Of a DNA stretch of 64,000 nt, positions 34,004-43,228 are shown one piece after another; position 1 is the stretch's first letter, and each line of letters opens with the position of its first letter. The notes beneath the pieces were generated by a model that was not told the origin of the DNA, made no database searches, and saw nothing but the letters and a program-made list of their open reading frames with translations. Origin of the DNA: CAZHLD01 sp964533185 (lineage in GTDB: Bacteria > Acidobacteriota > Terriglobia > Acidiferrales > UBA7541). Location of the stretch: assembly GCA_964533185.1 (NCBI GenBank), contig CAZHLD010000002.1, forward strand, positions 1 to 64,000, read 5' to 3'. Both the position numbers and the translations under genes were made by a program.

Positions 34004-34960
34004 GTGTCTCCTTCTGCAGGAGCCGAACGATACGCGACCCGCACTCGGCAGAGCGGGTTTTCCATGATCGAGCTGATGGCCTCCGTTGTCGTCCTGTTGA
34101 TTGTTTCCGGCGCCGTGATGGCCGGCATGGTGCAGATGATCCGCACCCAGGGCACAGTCGCGAACCGCACGGAGATGCATAGCAGTGTGCGCAGTGCGAC
34201 CGAATTGCTTCAGCAAGAGGTCGGTCAGGCCGGCAGAGTCAGCCTGCCGGGTGCGGTAACGTTGACATTTGCCGTGCCGTTGGCGGGCACTCAGATCGTC
34301 GGGGTGAGTTCCACCCGTGGGATGTTCAATGGTGAGCGGCTGGTAGTGGGAACCGGAGCCAATCAGGAGACAGTGACCCTGAGCGGCGTCAGCCCCTCGA
34401 CCAACTTGATTTTTGCCCCGTTCAATCTGACTCATGCGGCTGGCGAACCCGTTGCTGTATTAGGTGGGTTTCCTACTGGAGTCGTGCCGACAAATGTGGC
34501 CAATGGTTCGACCGGATCCGTCCTGAAGCTCTATGGCGACATCAACAGTGATGGAAACATGGTGTACATCGAATATACCTGCGATACGAATGCCAGCAAC
34601 CTGTATCGGAATGTGATGCCAATTGCCGCGGCAATCAAGCCTGCGCTGGGGAGTGCACAGTTGCTCCTGACTAATGTGCTTCCCAATCCGGACAATACAC
34701 CCTGCTTCACCTATCAGCAGAAGACCGTAACCGGCACCACGTTTGTGCTGAACGTGGCGATCACACTGACCGTTCAAACGCAGTACAAAGACCCGCAAAC
34801 GAACCGGTTCCAAACGGAGACGAAGGCATTGCTGAACGTGGCGCCGCGAAACGTCTTTGAAGCCTGGCAGCTGGCTGGAATAGGTGCGAATTCGCGCCTC
34901 CAGCCGATGCCGCCCAGCGTGTTGAACTTGTTGCGCATGCAAAGTGTGGTAACGCAGTGA
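34004..34960 (+). CDS. Minor prepilin, PilW-like
   Basis: The 318-residue product starts from GTG behind gaggaac. Its leader ends QSG-FSMIELMASVVVLLIVSG, with the canonical Glu. The remainder matches PilW-type minor pilins in length and layout: a helix with Q/E-rich residues (RSATELLQQEVGQAG), then beta-rich repeats. PilW helps start pilus assembly in other bacteria. It is co-oriented with its neighbours with gaps under 25 bases. Confidence 0.75.
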   Translation: MSPSAGAERYATRTRQSGFSMIELMASVVVLLIVSGAVMAGMVQMIRTQGTVANRTEMHSSVRSATELLQQEVGQAGRVSLPGAVTLTFAVPLAGTQIVGVSSTRGMFNGERLVVGTGANQETVTLSGVSPSTNLIFAPFNLTHAAGEPVAVLGGFPTGVVPTNVANGSTGSVLKLYGDINSDGNMVYIEYTCDTNASNLYRNVMPIAAAIKPALGSAQLLLTNVLPNPDNTPCFTYQQKTVTGTTFVLNVAITLTVQTQYKDPQTNRFQTETKALLNVAPRNVFEAWQLAGIGANSRLQPMPPSVLNLLRMQSVVTQ

Positions 34961-34981
34961 GAGAACATGGAGGATCGATTC

Positions 34982-36442
34982 ATGATGAAAGTACGTGAAC
35001 GGGGCGTGGCCCTGGTCCTGGCGATGATCATGGTGCTGGTGTTGTCGGTCCTGGCGGTTTCCCTCATGTTTGTTTCACAGGCGGAGACCTGGTCCAGCAT
35101 GAATTACAGGCTGATGACGCAGGCGCGATACGGAGCGGAGGCCGGACTCAACAAGGCGATCAACCATCTGGTTCACAACTATACGCCGCCGGGCGGGGTA
35201 ACGGATCCATTGGGCAACTACAATACGACTGTTTCGCCGGTGTTGGCCAACGGCGCGCCAGTCATCCTTTCCTCCAACAGCTCGGTTACCTCCAACTACC
35301 CGGTTTCTTCGGCGCAGGACGCTTTCGGCACGGGCTCGCAGGGGTACCTGAATGCGGGCCCAACCGGCGTGAGTTATAACTCCTATGCGACGCTGCTCTC
35401 GATGCGACAGATCGCGGTCTATGGTTCCAATACGCCGGCCACGATTCAGACGTGGTTGGTGACCGCTGCCGGCAATATAACGGGTATACGGGATGCGCAG
35501 GTGGAAGTGTCGGCCATCCTGGAGCGGCAGCCTATCCCGGTATATGCGTATGCGGTGTTCGCCACCTATCCCGGCTGCGACGCATTGGGATTCAGCGGCG
35601 GTGGAACCACGGACAGCTTTGACTCCGGGAACATCGAGCGACTGAGCGGAAGCGTCGTCACCCAGGCGTACGGTGGGAATGTGGGGTCTAATGGGAACCT
35701 GCAGGGGAGTGGTCGTCCTACAACCATCAATGGCAGCCTTTCCACCCCGCGAACCGGAGTGGGCAACTGCACCACCACAACCACTACGGCCTTGACGGAC
35801 AGCGGCAATATACAAGTCACCGGGGGAATGGTGGAATTGCCACAAGCAATTGATTATCCGCTTCCGAGTCCGCCCAACCCCATGCCCCCGACGAGCACTC
35901 TGAATCTGACCGTGAACTCGCCATGCGGCGGGATTCCAAACTGCGTCAAGGTTGGGGACCGAATGACTCTCGGCCCAGGCTCGTATGGGAACATCAACCT
36001 CACCGGACAGGCGGACGTGCATTTTACTGCTGGAACCTACACGATCAACAGCATCACCCTGACGGGAAACGCCACGCTGACAATTGATTCGGGTCCGGTG
36101 ATCCTGCAAGTGGCGGGTCAGAATATCGGTGCCAACCAGGCCGTGATTGACTTCACCGGCGGAACTTTTGCGAACCCGAGCATGAACCCCGCAAATCTGC
36201 AAATCCAGTATGCCGGCAGCGGTCTGATCAAGTTGGCTGGCAGCTCCGCTGCTGCCGGACTGGTCTATGCTCCTGGTGCGCGGATCGATTTCACGGGCGG
36301 CGCGGATTGGTATGGAGCGGTGATCGGCCAGATTGTGAATGATTCGGGAGGTACAGCGATTCACTACGATCGGTCACTGAAAACCGGATTTTTCACCGTC
36401 AGTAACTATATGATGAGTTCGTTTACGTGGAAAAAATACTAG
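34982..36442 (+). CDS. PilX-like pilus assembly protein with acidobacterial C-terminal domain
   Basis: The 486-residue product starts MMKVRERGVALVLAMIMVLVLSVLAVSLMF, with a PilX_N type N-terminus lacking the usual prepilin Glu. The ATG at 34982 is preferred because ggagg lies eight bases upstream; an earlier ATG is upstream of that site. It has the family helix NYRLMTQARYGAEAGLNKAI. The C-terminal two-thirds is beta-rich, serine/glycine-rich and ends with FTWKKY. It is the last intact gene of the pilin operon. Confidence 0.75.
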   Translation: MMKVRERGVALVLAMIMVLVLSVLAVSLMFVSQAETWSSMNYRLMTQARYGAEAGLNKAINHLVHNYTPPGGVTDPLGNYNTTVSPVLANGAPVILSSNSSVTSNYPVSSAQDAFGTGSQGYLNAGPTGVSYNSYATLLSMRQIAVYGSNTPATIQTWLVTAAGNITGIRDAQVEVSAILERQPIPVYAYAVFATYPGCDALGFSGGGTTDSFDSGNIERLSGSVVTQAYGGNVGSNGNLQGSGRPTTINGSLSTPRTGVGNCTTTTTTALTDSGNIQVTGGMVELPQAIDYPLPSPPNPMPPTSTLNLTVNSPCGGIPNCVKVGDRMTLGPGSYGNINLTGQADVHFTAGTYTINSITLTGNATLTIDSGPVILQVAGQNIGANQAVIDFTGGTFANPSMNPANLQIQYAGSGLIKLAGSSAAAGLVYAPGARIDFTGGADWYGAVIGQIVNDSGGTAIHYDRSLKTGFFTVSNYMMSSFTWKKY

Positions 36443-36464
36443 GCTGGGTTCAGTTTTCCAACCG

Positions 36465-36827
36465 GTGTCTTACTCCGGGAACTACAGTTATACCTACAGC
36501 GGGTGCAGGATCAGCCCTGCTTTTCAGGCAGGCTACTTGAAGGGACAGTCAGCGGTTCAGCTACCGGCGAATGACTTCAGTCAGATGCGCGCTGTACTGG
36601 ACGGGATCGGCACGAATGGCGCGCCTGTGTCCAACCTGGAGATGTCCCTCGTCCACCGCGAGATCAACGGCACCACGTATCCCGTGCCGTGGACCTCTTC
36701 GGGCGTCTGGCTGTCCCATGCGGTGGACCCGGGCACGGGAGCGAAGGCCTTCACCGGCGGCAACTTCGCACCGCCGTGGTTCCCGTCCACGACGATTACC
36801 CGGGCGGCGTGGCTTCAGCCACGGTGA
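36465..36827 (+). pseudogene. Remnant of a PilX-like beta-rich domain
   Basis: This 120-residue frame has no good ribosome-binding site. It contains YTYSGCRISPAF, SAVQLPANDFSQMRAVLDG and SSGVWLSHAVDPGTGAKAFTGGNF, which look like a piece of the C-terminal domain of PilX-like proteins rather than a full protein. It stops abruptly at AAWLQPR. It begins 22 bases after the preceding PilX-like gene and is probably a truncated or frameshifted copy. Confidence 0.45.
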
Positions 36828-36906
36828 CGTCATCGGAACAGCGAGTCCGGTGGTTTAACAACTCGGCCTACTGATTCGCAGTCCGCACAGTTTGCACGAA
36901 CCGGCG

Positions 36907-36955
36907 CCAGCCCCGCAGGGCACCCCCCGTCCACTCTCCCAAACTGCGGGGCTGG
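36907..36955. terminator. 12-base inverted repeat between the converging pilin and protease operons
   Basis: CCAGCCCCGCAG (36907-36918) and CTGCGGGGCTGG (36944-36955) are exact inverted repeats with a 25-base loop. The position between two operons that end toward each other suggests a shared terminator, although there is no T run on either side. Confidence 0.5.
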
Positions 36956-36973
36956 TTGCTGGATGCCAGCCTG

Positions 36974-38209
36974 CTACGGTCGAATCCGCGACGTAAAATT
37001 GGAATTCACCTCGGGCACCGTGCAAGCCTGCGGAAGGGGCCAGCCCGGGTCGGTCCCTTGGTTCCTGCACAGGCTCGCCGTCGTCGTGGCGATATTGCCG
37101 GCGACCACCGGCCCATCCAGCGGTTCAACGAATACTCTATAGCGCCGGTCGGGACCCACCGGGAGGCCCTCTACTTTGTAGGAGCCATCGAACTGTGGCG
37201 GCCCAACTCCGCTGCACGACCACCCGGCCAGAGCAGCAGCCACGACGGCGCCCGTGGCGTCGTCCACGACGACCACGTGTGCGCCAAACATTCCGGAGAC
37301 TCCTGTCAGTCCAGCCAGCGAGAGTGGATTGGCCGGGAGGATCCGTCCCTCGATCGAGCCGACGTGCAGCGTGTCGGCGGGGTCAGGGTAGAGGACACGC
37401 AGGCCGGTCCGGTCATCATCGGAAAGCGGCGCATCCGGAAGCTGTGCCGTGGGCCGCTCGCCGAGGAACTGTCCCCGGGGCGGGGCAAACGGGAACATCA
37501 TCGCGCCCCAGACGGCGGAATGACTGAAGCCCCAAACGTGGCCCAGCTCGTGGGTGACGATCGATTCCAAATCAAAAGCGCTCGGGTTGCTTCCCAGCGC
37601 CGCCGGCGTGGCAAACGTGATGCTGCTGTCGCCCGGCTTCAGCAGAATATCCGCATCCAGAATTTCGCCGACAAAGCTGGACGGCGGGTTGTTTTGAAAG
37701 GGCTGCTCGCCAATGATGTCGGAAGTCACCACGCGCGCGAAGGCCAGCACACCGCCGGAGAAGAGCAGGTCGCTTTGGTTGAGGCAAATGCTGTTCAGTC
37801 CGTCGTTGGCCTGGCAGACTTGTGGTGTGCTGATGCGGTTCAGCGGAGCCAGGGCCGGCCCAGCTAGGCTCGTACCGGCCACGCCGGTCCAGGCCGAGTA
37901 GGATTCCTGGAGTGCTGCCTCGATTTCATTAGGCCGGCCGTTGGGGGACTGATCTGCCGTCAAGATGGTCACGGGCGCTGTGCCGAGCGAGGTGCTCCAG
38001 CGCCGGTCAATCACCCCGGTCGTTGTCGTGCTAAACCGGTTGAGGTGCGGGCAGGCCGTGCCGCCGGACTGGCCGGGCGAGAGCCGCAGGTCGCCTACGG
38101 TGTAAGTCAAGACGTACCCAAACACCAGCGCCGGCCCGGCAGTTTGCCAAAGGAATAAGAGGGCCGCCAGCAATGCTGCATTCCGGCTCGATGATCCCCG
38201 CCGTCTCAT
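36974..38209 (-). CDS. Secreted matrixin-family metalloprotease
   Basis: The 411-residue protein has an N-terminal signal-like helix (AALLAALLFLWQTAGPALVFG). The zinc-binding motif VTHELGHVWGFSH (HExxHxxGxxH) and the Met-turn region AMMFPF identify it as a matrixin. A C-terminal region after about residue 290 has beta-sandwich character. It is the third gene of a coupled operon: its ATG region overlaps the TGA of the preceding gene by four bases (38206-38209). It probably acts in the periplasm or outside the cell on unknown proteins. Confidence 0.87.
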   Translation of the reverse strand: MRRRGSSSRNAALLAALLFLWQTAGPALVFGYVLTYTVGDLRLSPGQSGGTACPHLNRFSTTTTGVIDRRWSTSLGTAPVTILTADQSPNGRPNEIEAALQESYSAWTGVAGTSLAGPALAPLNRISTPQVCQANDGLNSICLNQSDLLFSGGVLAFARVVTSDIIGEQPFQNNPPSSFVGEILDADILLKPGDSSITFATPAALGSNPSAFDLESIVTHELGHVWGFSHSAVWGAMMFPFAPPRGQFLGERPTAQLPDAPLSDDDRTGLRVLYPDPADTLHVGSIEGRILPANPLSLAGLTGVSGMFGAHVVVVDDATGAVVAAALAGWSCSGVGPPQFDGSYKVEGLPVGPDRRYRVFVEPLDGPVVAGNIATTTASLCRNQGTDPGWPLPQACTVPEVNSNFTSRIRP

Positions 38210-38775
38210 TGTTGTCCCTTTCTTTGCAGCTCCATCACCACTCTGGCAATCCTCTGCTTGAAGCTGGCCAGCGGAAGATTCCGAACGCCCTCGGTTCGAA
38301 ACTGCTGTCTGGCCGGGTCGAATACCGCGAGACTGCTCGAATCCTGCGTGACAACGGCACGCCTGGTGTGTTCGTCGCGACGAATTCGAAAGGTTCCCTG
38401 CGCCCAGCTCAGGACAGTAAACGCACCATCGGGTATCCGTTCGAGAAAGAGAATGCTCTCTTCTGCCGGCCGAAAGCGCGGGACGGCATCGACCGTGGAG
38501 ATCAGGTGCCCCACCTTGCCGCCCAGCAGGCGAACCGTGAGCAGTCGAGGCGCCACGCCCTTCAGCGCCACTTCAACCTCAAACTGAGTGAACGTCCAGA
38601 TTTCGCCGCGCTCCCAGCGGCTTTCATTGGACAGGCATCGGACCTGGACGACGGCGTCGGCCCGCGACGTCAATCCTTCGAGCGACATCCGCTCCAGGGT
38701 CGTGGCCGGCGCAGCCATGGCCCCGAGCAGCGCGCCAATCCAGAAGACTCCGATTCTTCGCATAAGAGTTTTCAT
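38206..38775 (-). CDS. Secreted protein of unknown function between lipoprotein and matrixin
   Basis: The 189-residue protein begins MKTLMRRIGVFWIGALLGAM with a likely signal peptide ending near APATTL. The body carries LEGLTSRADAVVQVRCLSNESRW and FTQFEVEVALKGVAP, suggesting a beta-rich soluble domain. No enzyme motif is visible. It overlaps both neighbours by four bases (38206-38209 and 38772-38775), so it is probably made in fixed proportion to them and may be a partner or inhibitor of the protease. Confidence 0.6.
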   Translation of the reverse strand: MKTLMRRIGVFWIGALLGAMAAPATTLERMSLEGLTSRADAVVQVRCLSNESRWERGEIWTFTQFEVEVALKGVAPRLLTVRLLGGKVGHLISTVDAVPRFRPAEESILFLERIPDGAFTVLSWAQGTFRIRRDEHTRRAVVTQDSSSLAVFDPARQQFRTEGVRNLPLASFKQRIARVVMELQRKGQQ

Positions 38776-41348
38776 CTCACCTCCAAAGCGCCGGTTGCCG
38801 CGGTCTTGTCGCGGTTCGCATTCTCGATGAACAAGGTGCGGAGCCCCTTTTGCGTTGTGCTGGAGAGCTGCAGCGTCATGAGGACAAAGTTGGTAGCAAT
38901 GATCTCTACCTGCACCAGAAGGATGTCATTGGGGGCGGGCCCGGTCAGGCTGAAACTGGAGCCGGTGTCCAGCGGGCTTTGGGAGAACGCGCACAGGTCC
39001 ACCGTGGCTGTGCCTGACGCGGGGCGGCGCAGCACGGCCGGTGCTGTGCTCACGACGCAGGTGCTGGTCGCGGGCTGGAACAGTCCGACGGCGATCAGAT
39101 TTAGATCCACATCGGCCTGCGGTGTGGAGATGCCCGCGGTGGACGGCTCCACCACAACAGTGTCCTTACCCGTAGCTGCGGGCGTACCCGCGGAAAGCAG
39201 GATCACATCTTCGGTGGTCACCTGAGGGACAACGACCAGCATCACCTGGTTCGAGAGCGTCAGGTCCGGGTTTCGGATCTGGACCGTTCTGTTGCCCGCA
39301 GAGGCCAGATCGGCCGCGGTCAGCGTTGTGGTGCATTCTGCGTCCGATGGACACGTCGAGATCCTGGCAGTGCCGTCCACGAGAATTGCTGATCCGGGCC
39401 CGGGAGAGCTGGCCACGTAGCTGCTGCCGATGATTCTCAGGGTGACGTCGTTGGCGGCGCCTGCCGTAATGCTGGCTGGCAGCAAGCGTGCGATGAGTGC
39501 GCCAGTGGCGATGGTAACGCTTGCCGAGCCGAACTGGCCGGTGTCCTCCGTACTCGTCGCGCGCACGGTAAGGCTATTGGGAGTGGGGGGCGCCAGCGGC
39601 GCGGTGTAGAGCCCGGCCGGAGTGATCGAGCCACAGGGCGATCCGGCGCCGCCGCAACCCGTGCCGCCGATTCCCCAGGTGACGCCCTGATCGGCGGTCC
39701 CAGCTACACTCGCGGTGAATTGCTGAGTGCCCCCGGCCGGCAGAGTCACGCTCGCGGGCTGGACGCTCACCTGCACGACAAGCAGGATGGTCACCAGGGA
39801 AGTGCCGGTGCGGTCGGGGTCGGCGCGGCTGATGGCCGTCACGCGGACGGGGTTGGTGGCTGGCACGACGGGCGGGGCAAGATAGTCCACGGTGGCGCCG
39901 CTAGTTTGCGTGACGCTGATCGGCTGGCACTCCTGCACGCCGGCCACGCAGATCCGCCCGAGCGCATCGTTGCCTCCGGCGATCCCCTCCACCTGCCACT
40001 CCACGGTTTCATTCGTCGTTCGCGTGATCTGCACGGTGAATGCCTGGCGGTGGTTTACCGCGCGGGTGGAGGCAGCAGGCGCGACCTGCACGCCAATCGT
40101 GCTGAACAGCGTGACGGTGGCACTGGCCGAGATGTTGGGATTCGCGTTGCTCCGCGCGCGCACGGTCACCTGGTTGGGCGTGGGTTTGATAGTTGGGGCG
40201 GTGAAGGTGGAGTTGTTGGGGTTGCCCACCGGGTTGGTGATCGTCCCGACGATAAGGTTGCCGCCGATGATGCCGTTGACGTCCCAGGTTACCGTGATGT
40301 TCTGCGCGCCGGTGACAGTGGCGCTGAACGGCAGCGACTGGCCTAGCTCCACGCTCGCCGAGGTGGGCGCAATCGTGACGGAGATGAAGTCGATGATGGT
40401 CACCGTTTTTGTGGCCGCGCGGGAAGCGTCGGCTGCCGGAGTCGCCCGGATGATGACCGTAGTGGGATTGGGCGCGAATTGCGGTGCCGTGAAGCTACCG
40501 GAGTTGGAGATTGCCCCGCAGCCATTGCCGGTACAGCCCGGGCCGGAAACGCTCCAAGTGACGGATGGGCTGGGATTGGAGTTGGGCGCCGGCGTCAAAA
40601 GGGCCGCGAACTGTGCCGTTGCGCCGTTGTCCACTGTGTCCGGTCCCATCACGGCCAGAGTGAAATTGCTGGTAACGCGCGCAGTGGCGGCGGATGACTT
40701 CGCCGCGTCGGCAATGCTCTGCGCGGTCACGGTAATCGTCGCCGGTGACGGAAGGATCTGCGGAGCGGTGAAGTTTCCATTGGCATCGATCGTGCCGCAG
40801 GCAGCCTCAGAACAGCCGGAGCCGGCGACGCTCCAGTTGACGGCGCGGTTGGGGTTGCCCGAACCGGTGACAGTGGCCGTGAATTGTCGCGAGGCGCCCA
40901 GCTCGACGTCCGCGGTCGCAGGAGAGACGCTGACGGTGACGTCGCTGGAGATGGTGACCAGTGCGGAGGCGGTCTTCGAGGCGTCGGCCTGACTGACGGC
41001 CGCAATCGTGGCCGAGGTCTGCGCGGGCAGGTTTTGAGGTGCGGTATAGAGCCCCGCGGGCGTGATGGTGCCAACCGTGGAATTCCCACCGGCAATGCCG
41101 TTGACGTTCCAGGTGACCGCTGTATTCGTAGTGTTCGTTACGGTGGCGCTGAACTGCTGGGTGCCGCCCAGAAAGACCGTCGCATTTGGAGGAGAAACAC
41201 TGACACTAATCGGAGGAGGCGGGGGAGGAGGAGGAGAATTGTTTTCTCCGGTGACGCCACAGCCTGCCGCAGAGAAAATGATGAGAAGGAATAGGGGAAG
41301 GCTATTCCTGATAGTGCGCCCGGCAGCGTGATCCCAGTTTGAAGGCAT
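38772..41348 (-). CDS. Large Ig-repeat surface lipoprotein
   Basis: The 858-residue protein starts MPSNWDHAAGRTIRNSLPLF and has a lipobox, LIIFSAAGC, so it should be a lipid-anchored exported protein. At least six repeats of about 90 residues follow, each with a pattern like VSVSPPNATVFLGGTQQFSATV ... VTWNVNGIAGG ... GLYTAPQNLP ... ATVTI. They are Big_2-like bacterial Ig repeats. A seventh IPT-like region precedes the C-terminus. It begins a three-gene operon ending in a matrixin protease. Function is probably adhesion or surface scaffold; this is inference. Confidence 0.82.
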   Translation of the reverse strand: MPSNWDHAAGRTIRNSLPLFLLIIFSAAGCGVTGENNSPPPPPPPPISVSVSPPNATVFLGGTQQFSATVTNTTNTAVTWNVNGIAGGNSTVGTITPAGLYTAPQNLPAQTSATIAAVSQADASKTASALVTISSDVTVSVSPATADVELGASRQFTATVTGSGNPNRAVNWSVAGSGCSEAACGTIDANGNFTAPQILPSPATITVTAQSIADAAKSSAATARVTSNFTLAVMGPDTVDNGATAQFAALLTPAPNSNPSPSVTWSVSGPGCTGNGCGAISNSGSFTAPQFAPNPTTVIIRATPAADASRAATKTVTIIDFISVTIAPTSASVELGQSLPFSATVTGAQNITVTWDVNGIIGGNLIVGTITNPVGNPNNSTFTAPTIKPTPNQVTVRARSNANPNISASATVTLFSTIGVQVAPAASTRAVNHRQAFTVQITRTTNETVEWQVEGIAGGNDALGRICVAGVQECQPISVTQTSGATVDYLAPPVVPATNPVRVTAISRADPDRTGTSLVTILLVVQVSVQPASVTLPAGGTQQFTASVAGTADQGVTWGIGGTGCGGAGSPCGSITPAGLYTAPLAPPTPNSLTVRATSTEDTGQFGSASVTIATGALIARLLPASITAGAANDVTLRIIGSSYVASSPGPGSAILVDGTARISTCPSDAECTTTLTAADLASAGNRTVQIRNPDLTLSNQVMLVVVPQVTTEDVILLSAGTPAATGKDTVVVEPSTAGISTPQADVDLNLIAVGLFQPATSTCVVSTAPAVLRRPASGTATVDLCAFSQSPLDTGSSFSLTGPAPNDILLVQVEIIATNFVLMTLQLSSTTQKGLRTLFIENANRDKTAATGALEVR

Positions 41349-41505
41349 TGCTGCAACCCCGGAGACTTGAGCCTGAACCGGCAGGCGCTGTTCGGGGTAG
41401 ATAATGTTAGTGATAATATACTTGCAGGTAAAAAGCAAGCAGGTATTGTTCTAACAGGAGTAGCCGGCAATTGACAGGCGCAGAGAGCAGCCGAATAATG
41501 TCGAC

Positions 41506-41871
41506 ATGGCAAAGCCCCATGCTGTACGTCGTGTGAAGAGCTACTCCGCTGCGACGGGGTTCGTTTATCAGTACTACTTTTTCGAAATGAACCCTGCGCG
41601 GCGCGGGTTCACGGCCGGTACCGAGTATGTCTATATGGTTTCAGTCGATCGCAAGACGGCTTTTCCCCTCAGCCTATTTGTGCAGAAGGACGCCGTGGAT
41701 GAGTGGAAGGGCAAATTCGGTCGTGAACTAACCGGCACAGAAGAATACGCCGTTGCGAAGATGCGTCTTTTTCAGGCCTTCGATGAGGTGGAAGACCTAT
41801 CTTCCGCACGACCTGATCTGCGCGTGGACCGCTCCAACCTCGATGCCCTCCTGGCGCAGCTCGATCTCTGA
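41506..41871 (+). CDS. Conserved small protein of unknown function
   Basis: The 121-residue product has an ordered, mixed composition: VKSYSAATGFVYQYYFFEMNPARRGFTAGTEYVYMVSVDRKTAFPLSLFVQKDAV. It looks like a real small soluble domain, with no signal peptide or membrane helix. It is transcribed away from the lipoprotein operon and lies 76 bases before the ECF sigma factor start. I do not recognise its family. Confidence 0.6.
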   Translation: MAKPHAVRRVKSYSAATGFVYQYYFFEMNPARRGFTAGTEYVYMVSVDRKTAFPLSLFVQKDAVDEWKGKFGRELTGTEEYAVAKMRLFQAFDEVEDLSSARPDLRVDRSNLDALLAQLDL

Positions 41872-41947
41872 CGTGCCGCCCTCCGAACATTCCTCGAATT
41901 GCACTGAACCTCCATGGACCCGGCGGCGTCTTGCTAATGGAGCCACA

Positions 41948-42535
41948 ATGCAGGTCTTGGAAGCGAGCCTTGCGGGGAGCGAAGTGAGTCTGGAAGCCGG
42001 TGGGGCAGGGGATGCCGCGGTCGGGCTGGCTCAGGAGTTTGAGGCGAGGCTAGCGGAATGTTCTACGCTTGCCTTCCGCGTGGCGCTTGGGGTCCTGCAC
42101 AACGCCGCAGACGCGGAGGAAGTGGCCCAGGAAGCCTTCATCCGCGCCTATCGCTGCTTCCACCGCCTGCGCGACCGTGAGCGTTTTCGCGGCTGGCTGG
42201 CTCGGATTGCCTGGCGGCTGGCGCTGGACCGATGGCGGTCGGCAAGCCGGCGTGAGCGACGCGAACAGATTGCGGCCGAGCCCGCGCCGGTCCAAAACGC
42301 CGAGGAATTGGCGGCGTCCTGGGAGTTCCAGGGACGGCTTCAACAGGCCGTGGATGAGCTGCCGCCCAAACTTCGCCAGGTGCTGATCTTGGGCGCGGTC
42401 GAAGGTTACAGCATCCGCGAGGTAGCCGGGCTGCTGGGGTTACCGGATGGCACGGTGAAGTCCCGGCTACACCTGGCAAGAAAAGCTATGATGGAGAGGT
42501 TGAAATGGATTGCAGGCGATTCTCCCAAAAGCTAG
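41948..42535 (+). CDS. ECF-type RNA polymerase sigma factor
   Basis: The 195-residue product is an extracytoplasmic-function sigma factor. Region 2 appears in ADAEEVAQEAFIRAYRCFHRLRD and RFRGWLARIAWRLALDRWR. Region 4 appears in LPPKLRQVLILGAVEGYSIREVAGLLGLPDGTVKSRLHLARKAM. The start MQVLEASLAGSE is used; the longer frame upstream lacks sense. It overlaps the anti-sigma gene by 31 bases, so the pair is co-translated. A single-step response to envelope stress is likely but unproven. Confidence 0.9.
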   Translation: MQVLEASLAGSEVSLEAGGAGDAAVGLAQEFEARLAECSTLAFRVALGVLHNAADAEEVAQEAFIRAYRCFHRLRDRERFRGWLARIAWRLALDRWRSASRRERREQIAAEPAPVQNAEELAASWEFQGRLQQAVDELPPKLRQVLILGAVEGYSIREVAGLLGLPDGTVKSRLHLARKAMMERLKWIAGDSPKS

Positions 42536-43191
42536 CCGACGCGGCAATTCAGCCGGGCGAATTCCGCGATACCGGAATGGCGGCGCACTTGGAGACTTGC
42601 GCTGCCTGTCGGCAGGAGTTGGAAGCTCAACGGCGGCTGGCGCAGGCCGTAGACCTCGGTCTGGCCGCAGCGGTTTCCGCAGAGCCTCCACCATCCTTTG
42701 CGGCTGGGGTTCGCGCGCGGTTAGAAGCAGAGCCAGCGCCGCGGGGATCCTGGTTCACCGGCTGGGTCCCTGTGGCTGCGGGAGCACTGGCTGTTCTCCT
42801 GCTGATGGTTATCTGGTTCGCCCGCAAGGAAGGGCAAGAGCCCGTACCGGGGCCACACCAAGAAGTGTCCAGAGAGGCCGCACACCAGCCCGTGATTGAG
42901 TCGGACAAGGCCCATGTCGCTGCGGCTCAAGGGGAGATGCCGGTGCGCCAGAATCGGGAGTCGAGGCCAAAGGGAGCGCCTGCTGTACGAGCGGCTAGGA
43001 TTCGTGAGCCGGAAGTGATCGTGCCGCCGGGCCAGCGGGAAGCCGTGCTGCGGTTTTACACCGTGATGTGGAGCGGTCGTGTAGAAGTCTCCGCACTGCT
43101 TGTGAAGCCGGGCCCGCTGGAGATCGCCGAGTTGAAGATCATGCCGCTGGAAGTACCCGAACTTCCGTCCGGCTCGCCACAGCCGGAGTGA
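42505..43191 (+). CDS. Zinc-finger anti-sigma factor, membrane anchored
   Basis: The 228-residue product has the zinc-binding anti-sigma motif HLETCAACRQELE near residues 28-40. A single transmembrane helix follows at VPVAAGALAVLLLMVIWF, and a C-terminal domain outside it. This is the normal layout of membrane-bound anti-sigma factors. It starts inside the sigma gene. It would hold the partner sigma inactive at the membrane until released. Confidence 0.85.
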   Translation: MDCRRFSQKLADAAIQPGEFRDTGMAAHLETCAACRQELEAQRRLAQAVDLGLAAAVSAEPPPSFAAGVRARLEAEPAPRGSWFTGWVPVAAGALAVLLLMVIWFARKEGQEPVPGPHQEVSREAAHQPVIESDKAHVAAAQGEMPVRQNRESRPKGAPAVRAARIREPEVIVPPGQREAVLRFYTVMWSGRVEVSALLVKPGPLEIAELKIMPLEVPELPSGSPQPE

Positions 43192-43228
43192 ACTTGCAAA
43201 CTGAACTTTGATTCGAGAGGAGCAATCG

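Noticed and set aside
38173..39225. A 350-codon plus-strand frame over the matrixin operon
   Set aside because: It is antisense to the coupled secreted-protein genes and contains no recognisable features.
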